Assembly (NCBI GenBank): GCA_032622095.1
Contig: CP136065.1
Coordinates: forward strand, 62,293,094-62,357,093
Origin: Siphonodentalium dalli
Taxonomy: Eukaryota; Mollusca; Scaphopoda; Gadilida; Siphonodentaliidae
Direction: 5' to 3'
DNA: 64,000 nt
Part shown: positions 23,874 through 34,800 of the stretch, piece by piece
Layout: each line of letters starts with the position of its first letter
How positions within the stretch are numbered: position 1 is the stretch's first letter
Program-made: the position numbers and the translations under genes
The notes under the pieces: generated by a model
Database searches by the model: none
Seen by the model: the letters and a program-made list of their open reading frames with translations, nothing else
Told to the model about the DNA's origin: nothing

Positions 23874-25013
23874 TGTGGTAGAGCACAGGGGTGGGTCTTT
23901 AGTGAACCATGTCGCTATATCACAAACATTTATGGGGCTCTTGAGTCTTGATCATCTGGCAGGGTCTATAGTAAACTGAGCCTACCTTTAAAAGTCTTCA
24001 TCATGTATTTATTCTATACTCATCGTCATGCAATACCAAACGGAACACAATCCAACATCACAAGACACATATGGATGACATCACATAACATCTACACAGA
24101 CAGCTTGACTTCCAAGTTCCAACAACATCAAACATCAGACATCAATCCAGAGATCCAACGAAATAAAAGGACCCTGGTGAACAAATACATAGGTTGTAGT
24201 TGCTGCCGAATAAATATCCAGTATGGATATTAATAAATATGTGAAATGTGATTGTGTCAAAAACCAACTTCCCTATTGTCGATATAAACAACTATTTTGA
24301 CACAATCCTAACTGTGACGAACAGTTAGAAATAAAACCTACATGCTAGTATAAAAGGTAGATTATGAACGCAGCGTGCGATTTCCAACATCCATACATTA
24401 TGGGGCAAATATATTTATGCAAATGTGACAACACTAAAGTTTCAAAACCGAAGACAATATTATTAAAATACAAGCTATAATAACGGGTGACAACATATAA
24501 CAAATATTACATACCATCCTTTGGAAAGCATAGGTCAGATGTCATAACATAGTATTACTTCTTAAACTTATTAAACATTCTTCGAGCATGAAGAAATTAG
24601 GATAACACTGAGAGTGTTATACGATGTAGCGATGTTTACACCTTGGTGACGAAATACGGACTGAGAAAGCGCGGTAAATAAGCCTACCTGTAATTGGCTA
24701 AAACACCTCAGTGTCCGATAGTTAGATCTCAGATTGGGCGGTAAATAAAAGGTAGAGAATAGAGTGGATGAGATATTGGGCGAAAGTAGAAATAGGAAAT
24801 AGCAAAATACAGATCAGCGATAAGACTAGAAAACGGGGAATGTGCAGAACGGAATAGCGCGACATGGAATGAACCAAGTACGCGGAATGAAATGATTACA
24901 ATGCGGCTATGAAATGTATATTAGTGAGTTAGGTTTAATAACTTAGTTAGTATACATGTGTAGCATGTAATAAAGGCATATACTGATTTGGTATATAAAA
25001 TAGCACGGTCACA
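23874..25013 (-). repeat. 5' LTR of young Gypsy (1140 bp)
   Basis: Upstream LTR in the element's own direction (minus strand). An AATAAA on the minus strand (near 24008) could serve as poly(A) signal. Confidence 0.97.
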
Positions 25014-25085
25014 ATAGTTATCCCCTTTTTTCGACTTAGAAATTTTTTCACAACATCCATAATTTTGTCCGAGCTTTTATTTAGT
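25014..25085 (+). repeat. ~170-bp tandem repeat, right remainder
   Basis: Starts with the target duplication ATAG and continues TTATCCCC, CGACTTAGAAATT, ATAATTTTGTCCGAGC: the exact continuation of the unit cut at 14718. Confidence 0.8.
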
Positions 25086-25093
25086 CAATAAAT

Positions 25094-25143
25094 TTAGGAT
25101 TAGGGTTAGGGGTTAGGATTATGGGGTTTAGGGTTAGGGTTAC
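25094..25143 (+). repeat. interstitial telomere-like tract
   Basis: Degenerate run of TTAGGG-type units (TTAGGATTAGGGTTAGGGG, then GGTTTAGGGTTAGGGTT). About eight imperfect units, between the satellite remainder and the resumed old Gypsy. Confidence 0.75.
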
Positions 25144-25244
25144 ATGTTGACATAATTTCAGTGCCAAATATATGGTAATGGCTACTTCATTCGAATAACA
25201 TTTTGAATACGGGGGGTATTACTTCGTCCCATCTGGGACAAGCC

Positions 25245-25790
25245 CATCTCTAGTTGGTTTAGTAATAGCACTAAGTTTCCGAAAGTCCACAAAATATTGA
25301 TGAACCATCTTTCCTGCCACAAGTAAGCATGGATAAGACCATGGTGATCTAATAGGTGTAATAATATCTGATATAATCATATCAATTGTCCGTTCCATTA
25401 AATGATTTTTAGCTAAAGGAACATGGTTGGCACTTGATGGGTGAATTGCCTAGCATATCTATTTTCATCTTTACTGTATCAGCAAATGTTAAGTCTGCAT
25501 CGGTTGCAGCAAAAAGATCTTCAATGCTTTTAAGAAGATCTGTGACTATCTATTTCTTATCTGAGGGTACATCAGCATCAGCATAATAAATTTTTGATGG
25601 CTTGGGATTATGGGAAGATGACTGAGTGTGTGACTGGGAGACTTTAGTGATCTCAGATGTCTCAATAGGTTCAACCTTGCCTAAGACACATCCCTTTCTA
25701 TGTTTATGGAACTTGTCAGTGTCTCTGACAATGTATACAGCGATACGACGCAAAGAAGTAATGTCCTTGAAGTTGATGACTGCATTGCTT
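25245..25790 (-). pseudogene. old Gypsy element, protease-RT linker and RT N-terminus
   Basis: Minus strand, upstream half of the element split by the younger insertions. Reads NAVINFKDITSLRRIAVYIV, KGCVLGKVEPIET, then after a stop DLFAATDADLTFADTVKMKI, and after another stop ITPIRSPWSYPCLLVAGKMV followed by FRKLSAITKPT: the fingers region of Gypsy RT. The reading joins in sense to the palm at 13837-14289. Two in-frame stops; dead. Confidence 0.85.
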
Positions 25791-28559
25791 AAAGGAATTA
25801 GTCGGTCAAAAAAATATTTTTTTTATCGTCATAATACTAATAATATATGTCTAACAGACCCATTTCGCCAAGAAAATTCAAAATCGAGCAGATAGTATTT
25901 TTATTATCATGATATTAAAAAAATCGCGGAAATATCCGAGGTCAGTCACGTGAGTGCGTTCACATGACCACAACGCGGTCACATGACCGATCATCTGCAT
26001 CGACGCTTACCGATGACAGCGGTGGGTGGAGCTTTAAATAATTCCGCCAATCGCGTAACGAGTTGATAAATTACGCTGGTTAATTACCTAAGCCTTTACG
26101 ATAAATAGCGATTACGGAATAAAACTGTTTGAATGTGCTGAATTATGAACTGGATTTGCTAGAATGTTGGATTATATAACGAATAATGATGGCTAAAATG
26201 CACTTTGAGGCGATAAAAGTTGTTTGAAATGAGATTAATTTATGCAGAAATGCAATGAGCGAGCGGAATTTCGTGCGAAACTAATTTAACTGTTTCTGAA
26301 AGAATACAAGTTACGCCATATACCGGTACTTCATTCTTAGTTGTATGGTACCAATTTCGGAAGCTAGTTTACACACTAGTGTCATCCCGTTGTGCGCTAT
26401 ATGCGTACAATTAAATACAAATGGGGTGTGATTAAAGGTGGTGGTTATTGTACTAGTACATGTATCATGATGGCTTATATTCGTCATAATACTGTTCCTG
26501 TCTGTTTCTTCACACGAAACATTTTGTGTGGAGAAGTGCACGACTGTGAACAGCTTGCTAAAATCCTTCCAGTCAAGATCGATAAGTGAGTAAACAAAAT
26601 AATTCAATCGAATACACAACAGACTGTTGAAACTGCAATAATTATTAGTTAGGCTGCAGTTTGGCATAACGACATTTTTTTTAATTGAAGGCTAGTCTGG
26701 CATTGTTTTTCAGTTTGTGTTTGTTGTTCGTTTTATTTTACGTTTTGATAGCACATATTGACTTTCTAGAGAGGATTTTTTTGAATTGTTAGCATAGAAA
26801 AAATCCAATGATTGCCTCTAATAAAGAGCGTCCATGTTTTCGTCGCGGTTTAGACAATAAAGAGCGTTCTCAATTATGAACGTGCTCTATTTCGATATGT
26901 CATGGGTGATTTTGTATGTGGTATTGTGACAATTAAATATAAAGAGCGTCCATGCTTCCGTCTCACAAAAGCGGTATACAATAAAGAGCGTTCTAAATTA
27001 CGCACTGTGTTGTCTTTTTGGAGGTACTAAATAATGGATCGCTAGCCCGCCCACAACACACTACATCTACTATGCATCTTGGAATATGTGGAGATGACAG
27101 ATACTCGGGATATTTATATCGAAAGTAAAACAACAAACAAACACAAAACAAAAGCGCCTAAATAGAGTTAACATTATTCAGCCCAGTGTTTATATTAATT
27201 TGGGCGCTTCTTATATATGTATGACCAGAGAGATAATTTCTTTCTATTCACTTTCATGACTTTGTGGCATTTTAGAGTGCAAACAAGTTCGCGACTGACA
27301 CTGATGAATAGTCACTGAGTGATTACAAATCACCGAGTGAATACACGAGACAATCAAAGCACTAATTACTACCATCTATTCACCAAAACAGACACGTGCC
27401 GGCATGTTATTAATGGCTACAAAAACAACAACCATTCTAGGCGCTATTAATTACTTTATTCACATAGTTATTGTCTTCTATTCCAGATAAACGGCCAAAG
27501 CGTAACGTAATCTATACACCACACGCGCACATACGACTCCGCATTTTAGTATCGGCTGACTTACGATTACGTCATCGTAGTCAGCATAATAAACTCCGGC
27601 TCAGAATCTTTGTTTTTAATTTGCTCCCCACAAGTACGTCACTCGTAGTTTAGTCACGGAAATTTCCGAATAAGTCACAACCTCCAATGATGTGAGCACA
27701 AGTTAAGAGACAATTCTGGGGCTTGAGAAGTGCTTCCTTCCTAAGACTAACAAGGCTTGCAGTATCTAAGTCAGGTACCATTGGAATGATGCAATGATTA
27801 ATCTTCAAACATTGCAAGTCAAAGAATATACATAGTTCTGAACCATCTAATCTTCAAACATTGCAATATACACATATAAGAATATACACACACAGTTCTG
27901 AACCATCCAGTCAGTACCTAATATTATATTGCGTGTCATATTTTCCACAATATAAAAATCTTGTTTCATCCACTAATTTTGAAAGATAATTCAATTGGAC
28001 CTATACATTTAAGTTTGCTTCCTGTGACTGAAGTCAAATTATCATTTTTTCTGTTAAGTGTGGGCTTATTTGGTATTTGTTTATATAAGTATGGAACACT
28101 GTGTAACTGGTATCACGAAGGGTGCGAACACGTTGTTTACATATTTAAACCAAGATTGAGGAAGGCACAGGGGTACCTGTAACATTCACTTTGTGCAATG
28201 TTTCATGTTTGTTTTTTTCAGAAGTTTTACAACTTTTATGTGATTGGGGGGGGGGGGGGTGAGAAACTCCACGGCCATTTATTGCTTGGTGTTTCATTTG
28301 AATATCTGTTTGATTGCTTGCTTTAGTTAACTTCTTAACTTGCATCAACCATTATTTTCTATCTTTATGTTGATTTTCAACACCATTTGCTTCATGAAAC
28401 TTTTCAACTATTTTAGTAGTATTACCACTCGGTTTATTGTGTGTTGTATGGCTTGCACTTGATTTGGGTGATATAATTTTAATTATATTAAATTATATAA
28501 TTCTGAACAAGTTTAAACTTTGAATTGGAATTTAGATTTTTCACAATGTTCTTTGGTTT
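25791..28559. other. intergenic, no gene recognised
   Basis: From 25791 to 28559 I see no gene. 26815-27000 contains a duplicated ~125-bp unit with four AATAAAGAGCG or ATAAAGAGCG motifs. A 14-G homopolymer is at 28246-28259. Reading frames up to 118 codons (26311-26667) show no motif. Confidence 0.55.
26815..27000 (+). repeat. ATAAAGAGCG motif repeat
   Basis: Two units, each with TAAAGAGCGTCCATG then ACAATAAAGAGCGTTCT. The same motif ends the repeats at 31950-32225 and 39503-39750 and occurs inverted at 43362-43412. Confidence 0.65.
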
Positions 28560-29510
28560 ATTTGCTGTGGCATTGAAAGCTTCGAACTATCATGTACATG
28601 TATATTTGTAAAGTCGGGAGGACAAGTCATGCTCCAGGACACTATACCTATTGTTAGGATATGTAACTTGAATATTGGGATGACTTTGATGTTTTCGAGT
28701 AATAGCACAATGTTCAGTCCTTTTCGAGTTCGTTTGACATTGGGAAGACGAAATTCGTTGTTTGGGACTAAGATTTTTGAGCGGCTGTTGAGTGAAGATA
28801 GAATTAGACTGCTGTCCAAGATTTAAATTAGATCTAGCAAATTTCTGCTGAATTCCGGCCAATATGAGCACAATTTGCTAATTTTGTATTAGCAAATGTA
28901 AAGTGGCATTTAGGTCGCCTTGTCTTATGGGTTGTGGTTGTTGAGGCATTTTGGCTGTTGGGGAAGTCCGTCTTTATCGGCTTCGTCTATGGGCAAGGGT
29001 ACGTTAAAGTGTGCTACTGGTATATCATCTACTTGATTCATCTAACTTGCTAGCATATATTTTATACAGCGGCCACTTTCAAAGGTATGAAAAATATTTT
29101 TGTTGTGTATCCACACGGAAAATTCAATTACATAGAACCAGTCGTTAAAACGTATACACTTTCTAATTATTTTGATTTCTGAAATTGTCCTGTACCATGT
29201 GTTTTCTGGACAAAATATTTGTGGTTTTAATAGCTTGCAGTATACGTTATATGTGATTTCTTCTAAAGTGAAACATTCTGGTAAGAAGTTATCATAATTT
29301 TCGTTGGGCCAAGACAGAAAGATTTTTAGTAAGGCATGGACTTTGGCCAATAGTTCCGGGTTCAAGTCATTTTGAAATTGAGAAGCCAGGGTATTTTTAT
29401 GGGAAGGGTCATATTTAAGAAAACGTCAAATCTAGGTTTCTAGGCGTACTCACCTATCTTCATCCTTTAAATTGTCGTTGTTCATCCTGCTCACGGCACC
29501 AGTTGACATT
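28560..29510 (-). pseudogene. degenerate Gag-like or unknown coding remnant
   Basis: Minus-strand coding-like text in shifting frames. It starts MSTGAVSRMNNDNLKDED (29510), then RFDVFL, KYDPSHKNTLASQF, a 107-codon frame (29042-29365: NPELLAKVHALLKIFLSWPN..., YRTISEIKIIRKC), then DDIPVAHFNVPLPIDEADKD, MPQQPQPIRQGDLNATLHLL and a Gln/Ser-rich part (28590-28871). Several stops and frameshifts. The helical start followed by a Pro/Gln-rich tail suggests a retroelement Gag, but I recognise no family. AG|GTGAGT near 29452 could alternatively be a splice donor of a host pseudogene. Confidence 0.4.
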
Positions 29511-31439
29511 TATGTGGCAGAACCTATGTTGGAGATAGGTCCTCCGGACTTCACATTGTGTACTTTTTTGTACAACCCATGGAACCATAGATATTATATT
29601 TCATTAATTGAACATAGCTTCACCAGGCAATACTAGATAGTTGGTGCTGGCTTCTCATGTCTTCTGTCTTTGGATAAGTTAGTTATCAATAGAACGAAAT
29701 CGTATTGAACTCAGACGACTGGACGATGAGAGCAAAACGCTCAATCGCTTATATTGGAAAATGGCGACCTGCTTTTCCAACATCATGTGACGATGTTATT
29801 GGCCAGGTTGTCAACATCTCATCACTAAAGGTAGTTTTCATTTATCATGACCAGTGCAGTGTACCCAAAACAAACTATACACTTTATATCACTGCACTGG
29901 TTTGATTGCATGTTATCATGAAAACCAGCATCGGATAATCTCGTCAGCATGGTGTTCGACTAACAAATCATGACTGTTAAATCATGCATCGTGTGATGAA
30001 ATAATTTCTGATGCAATAGTGCGGCCAGCGATGTGGCACAGGCATGGGCGCACATCGTTCTGTCACACATATAATGTATTTTATATGATGTCCAGACTAT
30101 ATAGGCCTAATACAAGCTTGTGCGGCAGTAACTTGACGCTTTCTGTAACACAAACGCATATTCTAAAGTAAGATTTAAGGTATTTTATAATGATTGGACC
30201 GCTCCGGACCAGTCTAGGTAAGAATTACTGTGCCACCGAGCGAGAGCTGGACCGTACCGGACTGGACTGCTTCTTCTCTGGACTGGACCAACACTGGCAC
30301 TCCAGTCCGCGGTCAAGCCGGTCCGCATCCCTACAAGCCAGTAACTATTTTGATGGCTGCATGTGGTTCTAGTGTAAATTGATTGTTTGATCAATATTTG
30401 TGTAGATTATCCATGCGTGAGCAGGTATGCGTATAGCTATGTGTATGGATACTGAATTTCACTCTGGCAGATATCACAAGGCTCCTTTTGGGAGAGGTTA
30501 GAGTTATTGTAACCAAGATGTCCAATACACTGAAAGGTGGATAGAGGAAAAGCCCCACGAATAAGGTCCCATGCATGGGGTGTTTAAATAGGTCTATAGC
30601 ATGGGCCTGCATAACAGAGACATGGTGGGGACAGTGGGCTATGGTCCCGAGTTCGACTATTTTTCCTCCCCGAGCCTATTTTTGTTGACATGTATTGACA
30701 CAGTCCCAGCATGTAACATTATTATATACCCGCTAAAGCATGTTTAGTTTATAGTTTATATATCGATACAATTTGGGGGTCATGGAGTACACCATACCCT
30801 ATTGGTATACCAATTTCATGGTTTGTTGATCCATGTTTTGTTGATTCAGCATACCGGTACATCCAGTAAATAGGAGGGTTATATTTTTTGAATAATTTGT
30901 ATAACTAATTTCTGACATCTGTCTGCAATACTCGATCACTCTACTGTTACAAATGCAAGCCTACTGCCTACTTAAGTATGTCCAAAACCTCTGTAAACGT
31001 TTATGATAATCAATATATTGGCACATCCATTTTTTCAATGAGCCCCAATCAGTTTTATAACTTGGACAAAGCCATCTTTTTTAGGTATATACTCTATACG
31101 CGTATATATCCTACCTGTACGTCCTAGTTAGGTCCTGAAACTTTTGAAATGCAAAGGGCTTATTTCTCAGAGGGAGGGGATCATTATAAGACGGGGAGGA
31201 TATTGTATAGTGTCTCTGCGAATAATTCTCCCCAGCCGAATCAGCTATTCTACAAGCCATTCTATTCCAGTCACTGTGTCTTCAAACACGGGCATAATTG
31301 GTTTGACCTAGCTCATGATTTGGCCCAGATATGAAGCTAGCAATACGTTGTAGCTGACCTGGTTTCAGTCTAGAGTGGGGACTAATCTTTCAGAGTGTGG
31401 CACAAGCTTGCCGGTGCATCTAATCCCTTGAAGTAAGAT
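29511..31439. other. intergenic, upstream of AGA
   Basis: No gene seen. Noted: a GGACCGGACTGG-type repetitive GC-richer patch at 30189-30335 and a small inverted repeat with ACCAGTGCAGTG / CACTGCACTGGT at 29849-29900. Confidence 0.5.
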
Positions 31440-31650
31440 GGTTGGGACATTGGCTTGGGACATCAGTTGTGAAATATGATATAAAATGGAAACGCATGTA
31501 CCGTATACATTATATATGCTCTAGCTGGATACAGAAGAATAAAGCCACCACTGGTCAAAGAAACTGGACTTGGTTTTGTGAAGTATGTAAAATGTACTGT
31601 AGCCTATAAGATAAGGTTTTGTGGGGTAGAGGAAAAAGTCCCCATAATTA
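31440..31650 (+). repeat. dispersed repeat pair, copy 2
   Basis: Second copy of the repeat at 9095-9320. It ends only about 115 bp upstream of the AGA start codon, so it forms part of the AGA upstream region. Confidence 0.6.
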
Positions 31651-31763
31651 TAGATAGATTATTATATAGATTACCAATGTAGAATACGGTACGAAAACTT
31701 CGGTGTACGAAATAATTATAATGGTGACACCACGTGACATAAGAAAATCACATGACTTACAAA

Positions 31764-31899
31764 ATGTCAGCCCACAGTGGAGACGTTCGGAATTGTTTAT
31801 CCTCGATTGTATTTATATTTTCCTTTGTGTTGATTGTCCAGTCAGCAAATTTGCCACTTGTAATAAATACATGGGGGTTCGTCAATGCAACACAAGCAG
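31764..31899 (+). CDS. AGA: AGA exon 1
   Basis: ATG at 31764 followed by a hydrophobic signal peptide ([16 protein letters not shown]), then [17 protein letters not shown]. Donor GCAG|GTTAAT, phase 1. The length of 136 nt equals AGA2 exon 1. The longer open frame over the same DNA is out of frame with the family match. Confidence 0.88.
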
Positions 31900-34800
31900 G
31901 TTAATACTTGACATAAATGTTGTATTTTGGGTTTCTTCCACATGTATTAAAGGTACGGTTGGCCTTGGCCGTGGGTGTCCTGTAAAAATATTTCCATCAG
32001 TCAAAATCCGCCACAAACAGAAAGAACATCATAACGTAGACATACTTTGTCCGTATACAAATCAGAAATATCGCATAAACAGTATGTTATTGTCATATAT
32101 TTGACCATTGTTATGTAAACAGAGCATAAAAAGTTACTTTTCTGGTGTTTGTTTATATTATGATGGTAAACATAAAGAGCGTTCTCTGTTGCGAATTCCT
32201 GATATGGAACTAATAAAGAGCGTTTATGCCATTTGTGTGTGATTAGCCAGTAGCATCGTGCTGTATTCTGCAACACAATCAGGCTCTTGCTTAGGTAAAA
32301 TATAATAGGTCTTTATGACAACATGCTGTTTACGCGATAGTCATGGTATATATGAACGAAACTGTATGCATTCTAATGTTTTTCTGTTTACGGTGATTGG
32401 AACAAATATTAATATTTTCGACAACTAAGGCCTCACGTGCCTTTAAAGTCCATAATACTCCCCTGGCCAATCCAGTGGGAATATAGAGCACAACAGATAT
32501 AGGGGTATCGGATCAAGCCTTGGTCCAAGACAATATAGCATTCCAGAGAGTTGGGTGTAAATTAGTACGAGCGCACCTCAATTCTCTGTAAATTCTCTAT
32601 ACCAATGATGTCATAGGTACCTATGCAGTACAAGTCTGGTAATATGTATGGCACAGGTAAATAAACAGCTCCTACGACAACTGAGTTGGACCTGAATGAC
32701 GTACCTCCTATACAACGGCCAGATTTATCATAGATCGATAGTAAATGCTCCGAAACATTAAATGAGTATGTACAAACGAGTGCCATAATATAGTTCACAG
32801 CAAATATCGCACAAATCACAAATTCCCTTAGGTCTACCAAATTTACCATAAATCATATGCGTGCATGTGATTTATCCAAATAATGACATGTATACTGGAA
32901 TGGGTTAAGACCCAGTTATTTGTTACTACTGAGTAAGGAACTTGGCGTTCCAATTAACTTTGCTGAAACACCAAGTGTATAGATAAATTACAATAAAATA
33001 GCTGATGAAAGTTGGATGGAAATGCACCTTTAAATTTAGATGAACGTAGATGACTCTACTACCAGAAATATCCCGAAGGGTACATTATTATTAATACTTG
33101 GAAACTGAAGACAAGATAACGAATCCACTGAACAAATATTCATCTTATCGTGGAGACAAAAGCAGAAGCCTTTTCATTTGTGTAACTGAGTGTAAGTCAA
33201 ACATTCAGGCTATCAAAGCTGCCGAAACCAACACCATACACTTATAACTGCGAGATAGCAAAACATGGCTGCAAGCTGAAACGTTTTTGAGAAAAGAAAG
33301 CAACTTCAGTTTGCCACCAGTGAACTCAGACTATTGTCAGCGTGACGGGCCAATGAGAAGTTACGATATCAAGTTCACCTGGATTCATTGATGAGTGCAT
33401 GGAATGATTTGTCAGTGATTACTCCTCCCGTCACCACTTCGCTGGCTATTACATAACAGTTAACTCTCAACATGTCAGTGTTGTGTGCTTTTAAGCAATA
33501 GTGTGCAAAAACACGTCCACCACATAAACTCTCTACAATTGGTATATATGTCCGGCTGGCCCATGGACTGCATTAGCGTTTGAATTGTTTTTAAATTAAC
33601 AAATTTGTTGATTTTATTCAATTTTTCAACTGTACCCCGCACCCAGAACAAATGAGAACTAGACTAAACACCCAACTTAGTTCGAGGAATTCCATTTGCA
33701 CACACCTCATTGAGTTTGAATTTTCCAACTGGTACCCTGGGCTTTCCATCTGTTGGAAATTTGCAAACTCACATTCCCTTCCTAATGCTGAAAATTTTCC
33801 AACTGAATACGATGGCCATTTTGATCATCACTGATTTTCAGTCTAAAAGATTGAACCAAAGTAGGAAATTATGTCACTCTTAGTCTAAAATCAACAAATT
33901 TCACACTAAATACTTGCTGGAAAATCAGAGTATGGGAACAATTTCAACCAATTTTTCCAACTGGTTTTGGGTCAGGCTTAAATTTTCCAACTGATGAAAA
34001 CACTTATTTGGACCAAAGTTGGGGAGGGTGTTGTACAACGGTTCACTGCATGGTGTATCGATGGTATGTTCCAAGAGAACAGGTATACATACATACCATG
34101 GTTCGTTTTCTTACCTGGCAGAAATATCGAGTGGAGACCACCGTTCCCCAAAATAAGCACTATAGTTAGAGTTATCGCTCTTGGAAAAACTTAAAACTTT
34201 GGAGAAATTAAGTATACATGTATCATTAAACAGACAAACTAGTAGACTAGTAATTGTGACATTTATCTGGTTGACGGATGAAGAATAGCCTATAGTTATA
34301 TCATATTGTAAAAAACATAATCAGGTTTTAAACATTTATGGTTTTCCAATAAACTCTGATAACAACTTTGTTTCAGTTTTGTGTCACACAAATAGGGGGG
34401 GGGGTGCCCTTTCAGTCTTCATCGATCGACAAAAATAAAAATAGTCATCTAATAATAATATGCGTTTGATCCTGGAAAGTGCTTTAGTATATAAATTCTG
34501 TATACGGTTTAAATACCAAATGTTGTCTTTTCGGCATTTATGACAATATCTCTCACTGAAATCGTGCTTTGTCGTGGAAGTTGTACCCCAGTGCCAGTGA
34601 TTGCTCCCACCCGCCATGACCCAAGCATACGCCATGTCACTGACTCGCGATCATATTGGATCCACCAGGTCCGGTTCCGTGGTTTTACTTAGCTTTCCAT
34701 ATATGGAAGTCATGCATAATTCAAAAGCTCCATATATGGAAATGCTACTCCAAAACATTTACCTGTAGCACTAAAATAACGGAACCGGGGCTGATTTTGA

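Larger units (their letters stand above)
14719..25013 (-). mobile_element. full-length Ty3/Gypsy LTR retrotransposon (10.3 kb)
   Basis: Two LTRs (14719-15857 and 23874-25013) bound an internal region with one long minus-strand pol ORF. Element ends are TG...CA, with a 4-bp target duplication ATAG at 14715-14718 and 25014-25017. Seen on the coding strand, a PBS-like site follows the 5' LTR and a purine tract precedes the 3' LTR. RT, RNase H, then integrase order gives Ty3/Gypsy (Metaviridae-type). The LTRs are identical over the parts compared, except for one T indel, so insertion is recent. No capsid-type Gag was found. Confidence 0.96.

Noticed and set aside
31703-32104. 133-codon + strand frame over AGA exon 1
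   Set aside because: Wrong frame for the AGA signal peptide and TWGFVNAT; it runs through the exon 1 donor into the intron repeat.
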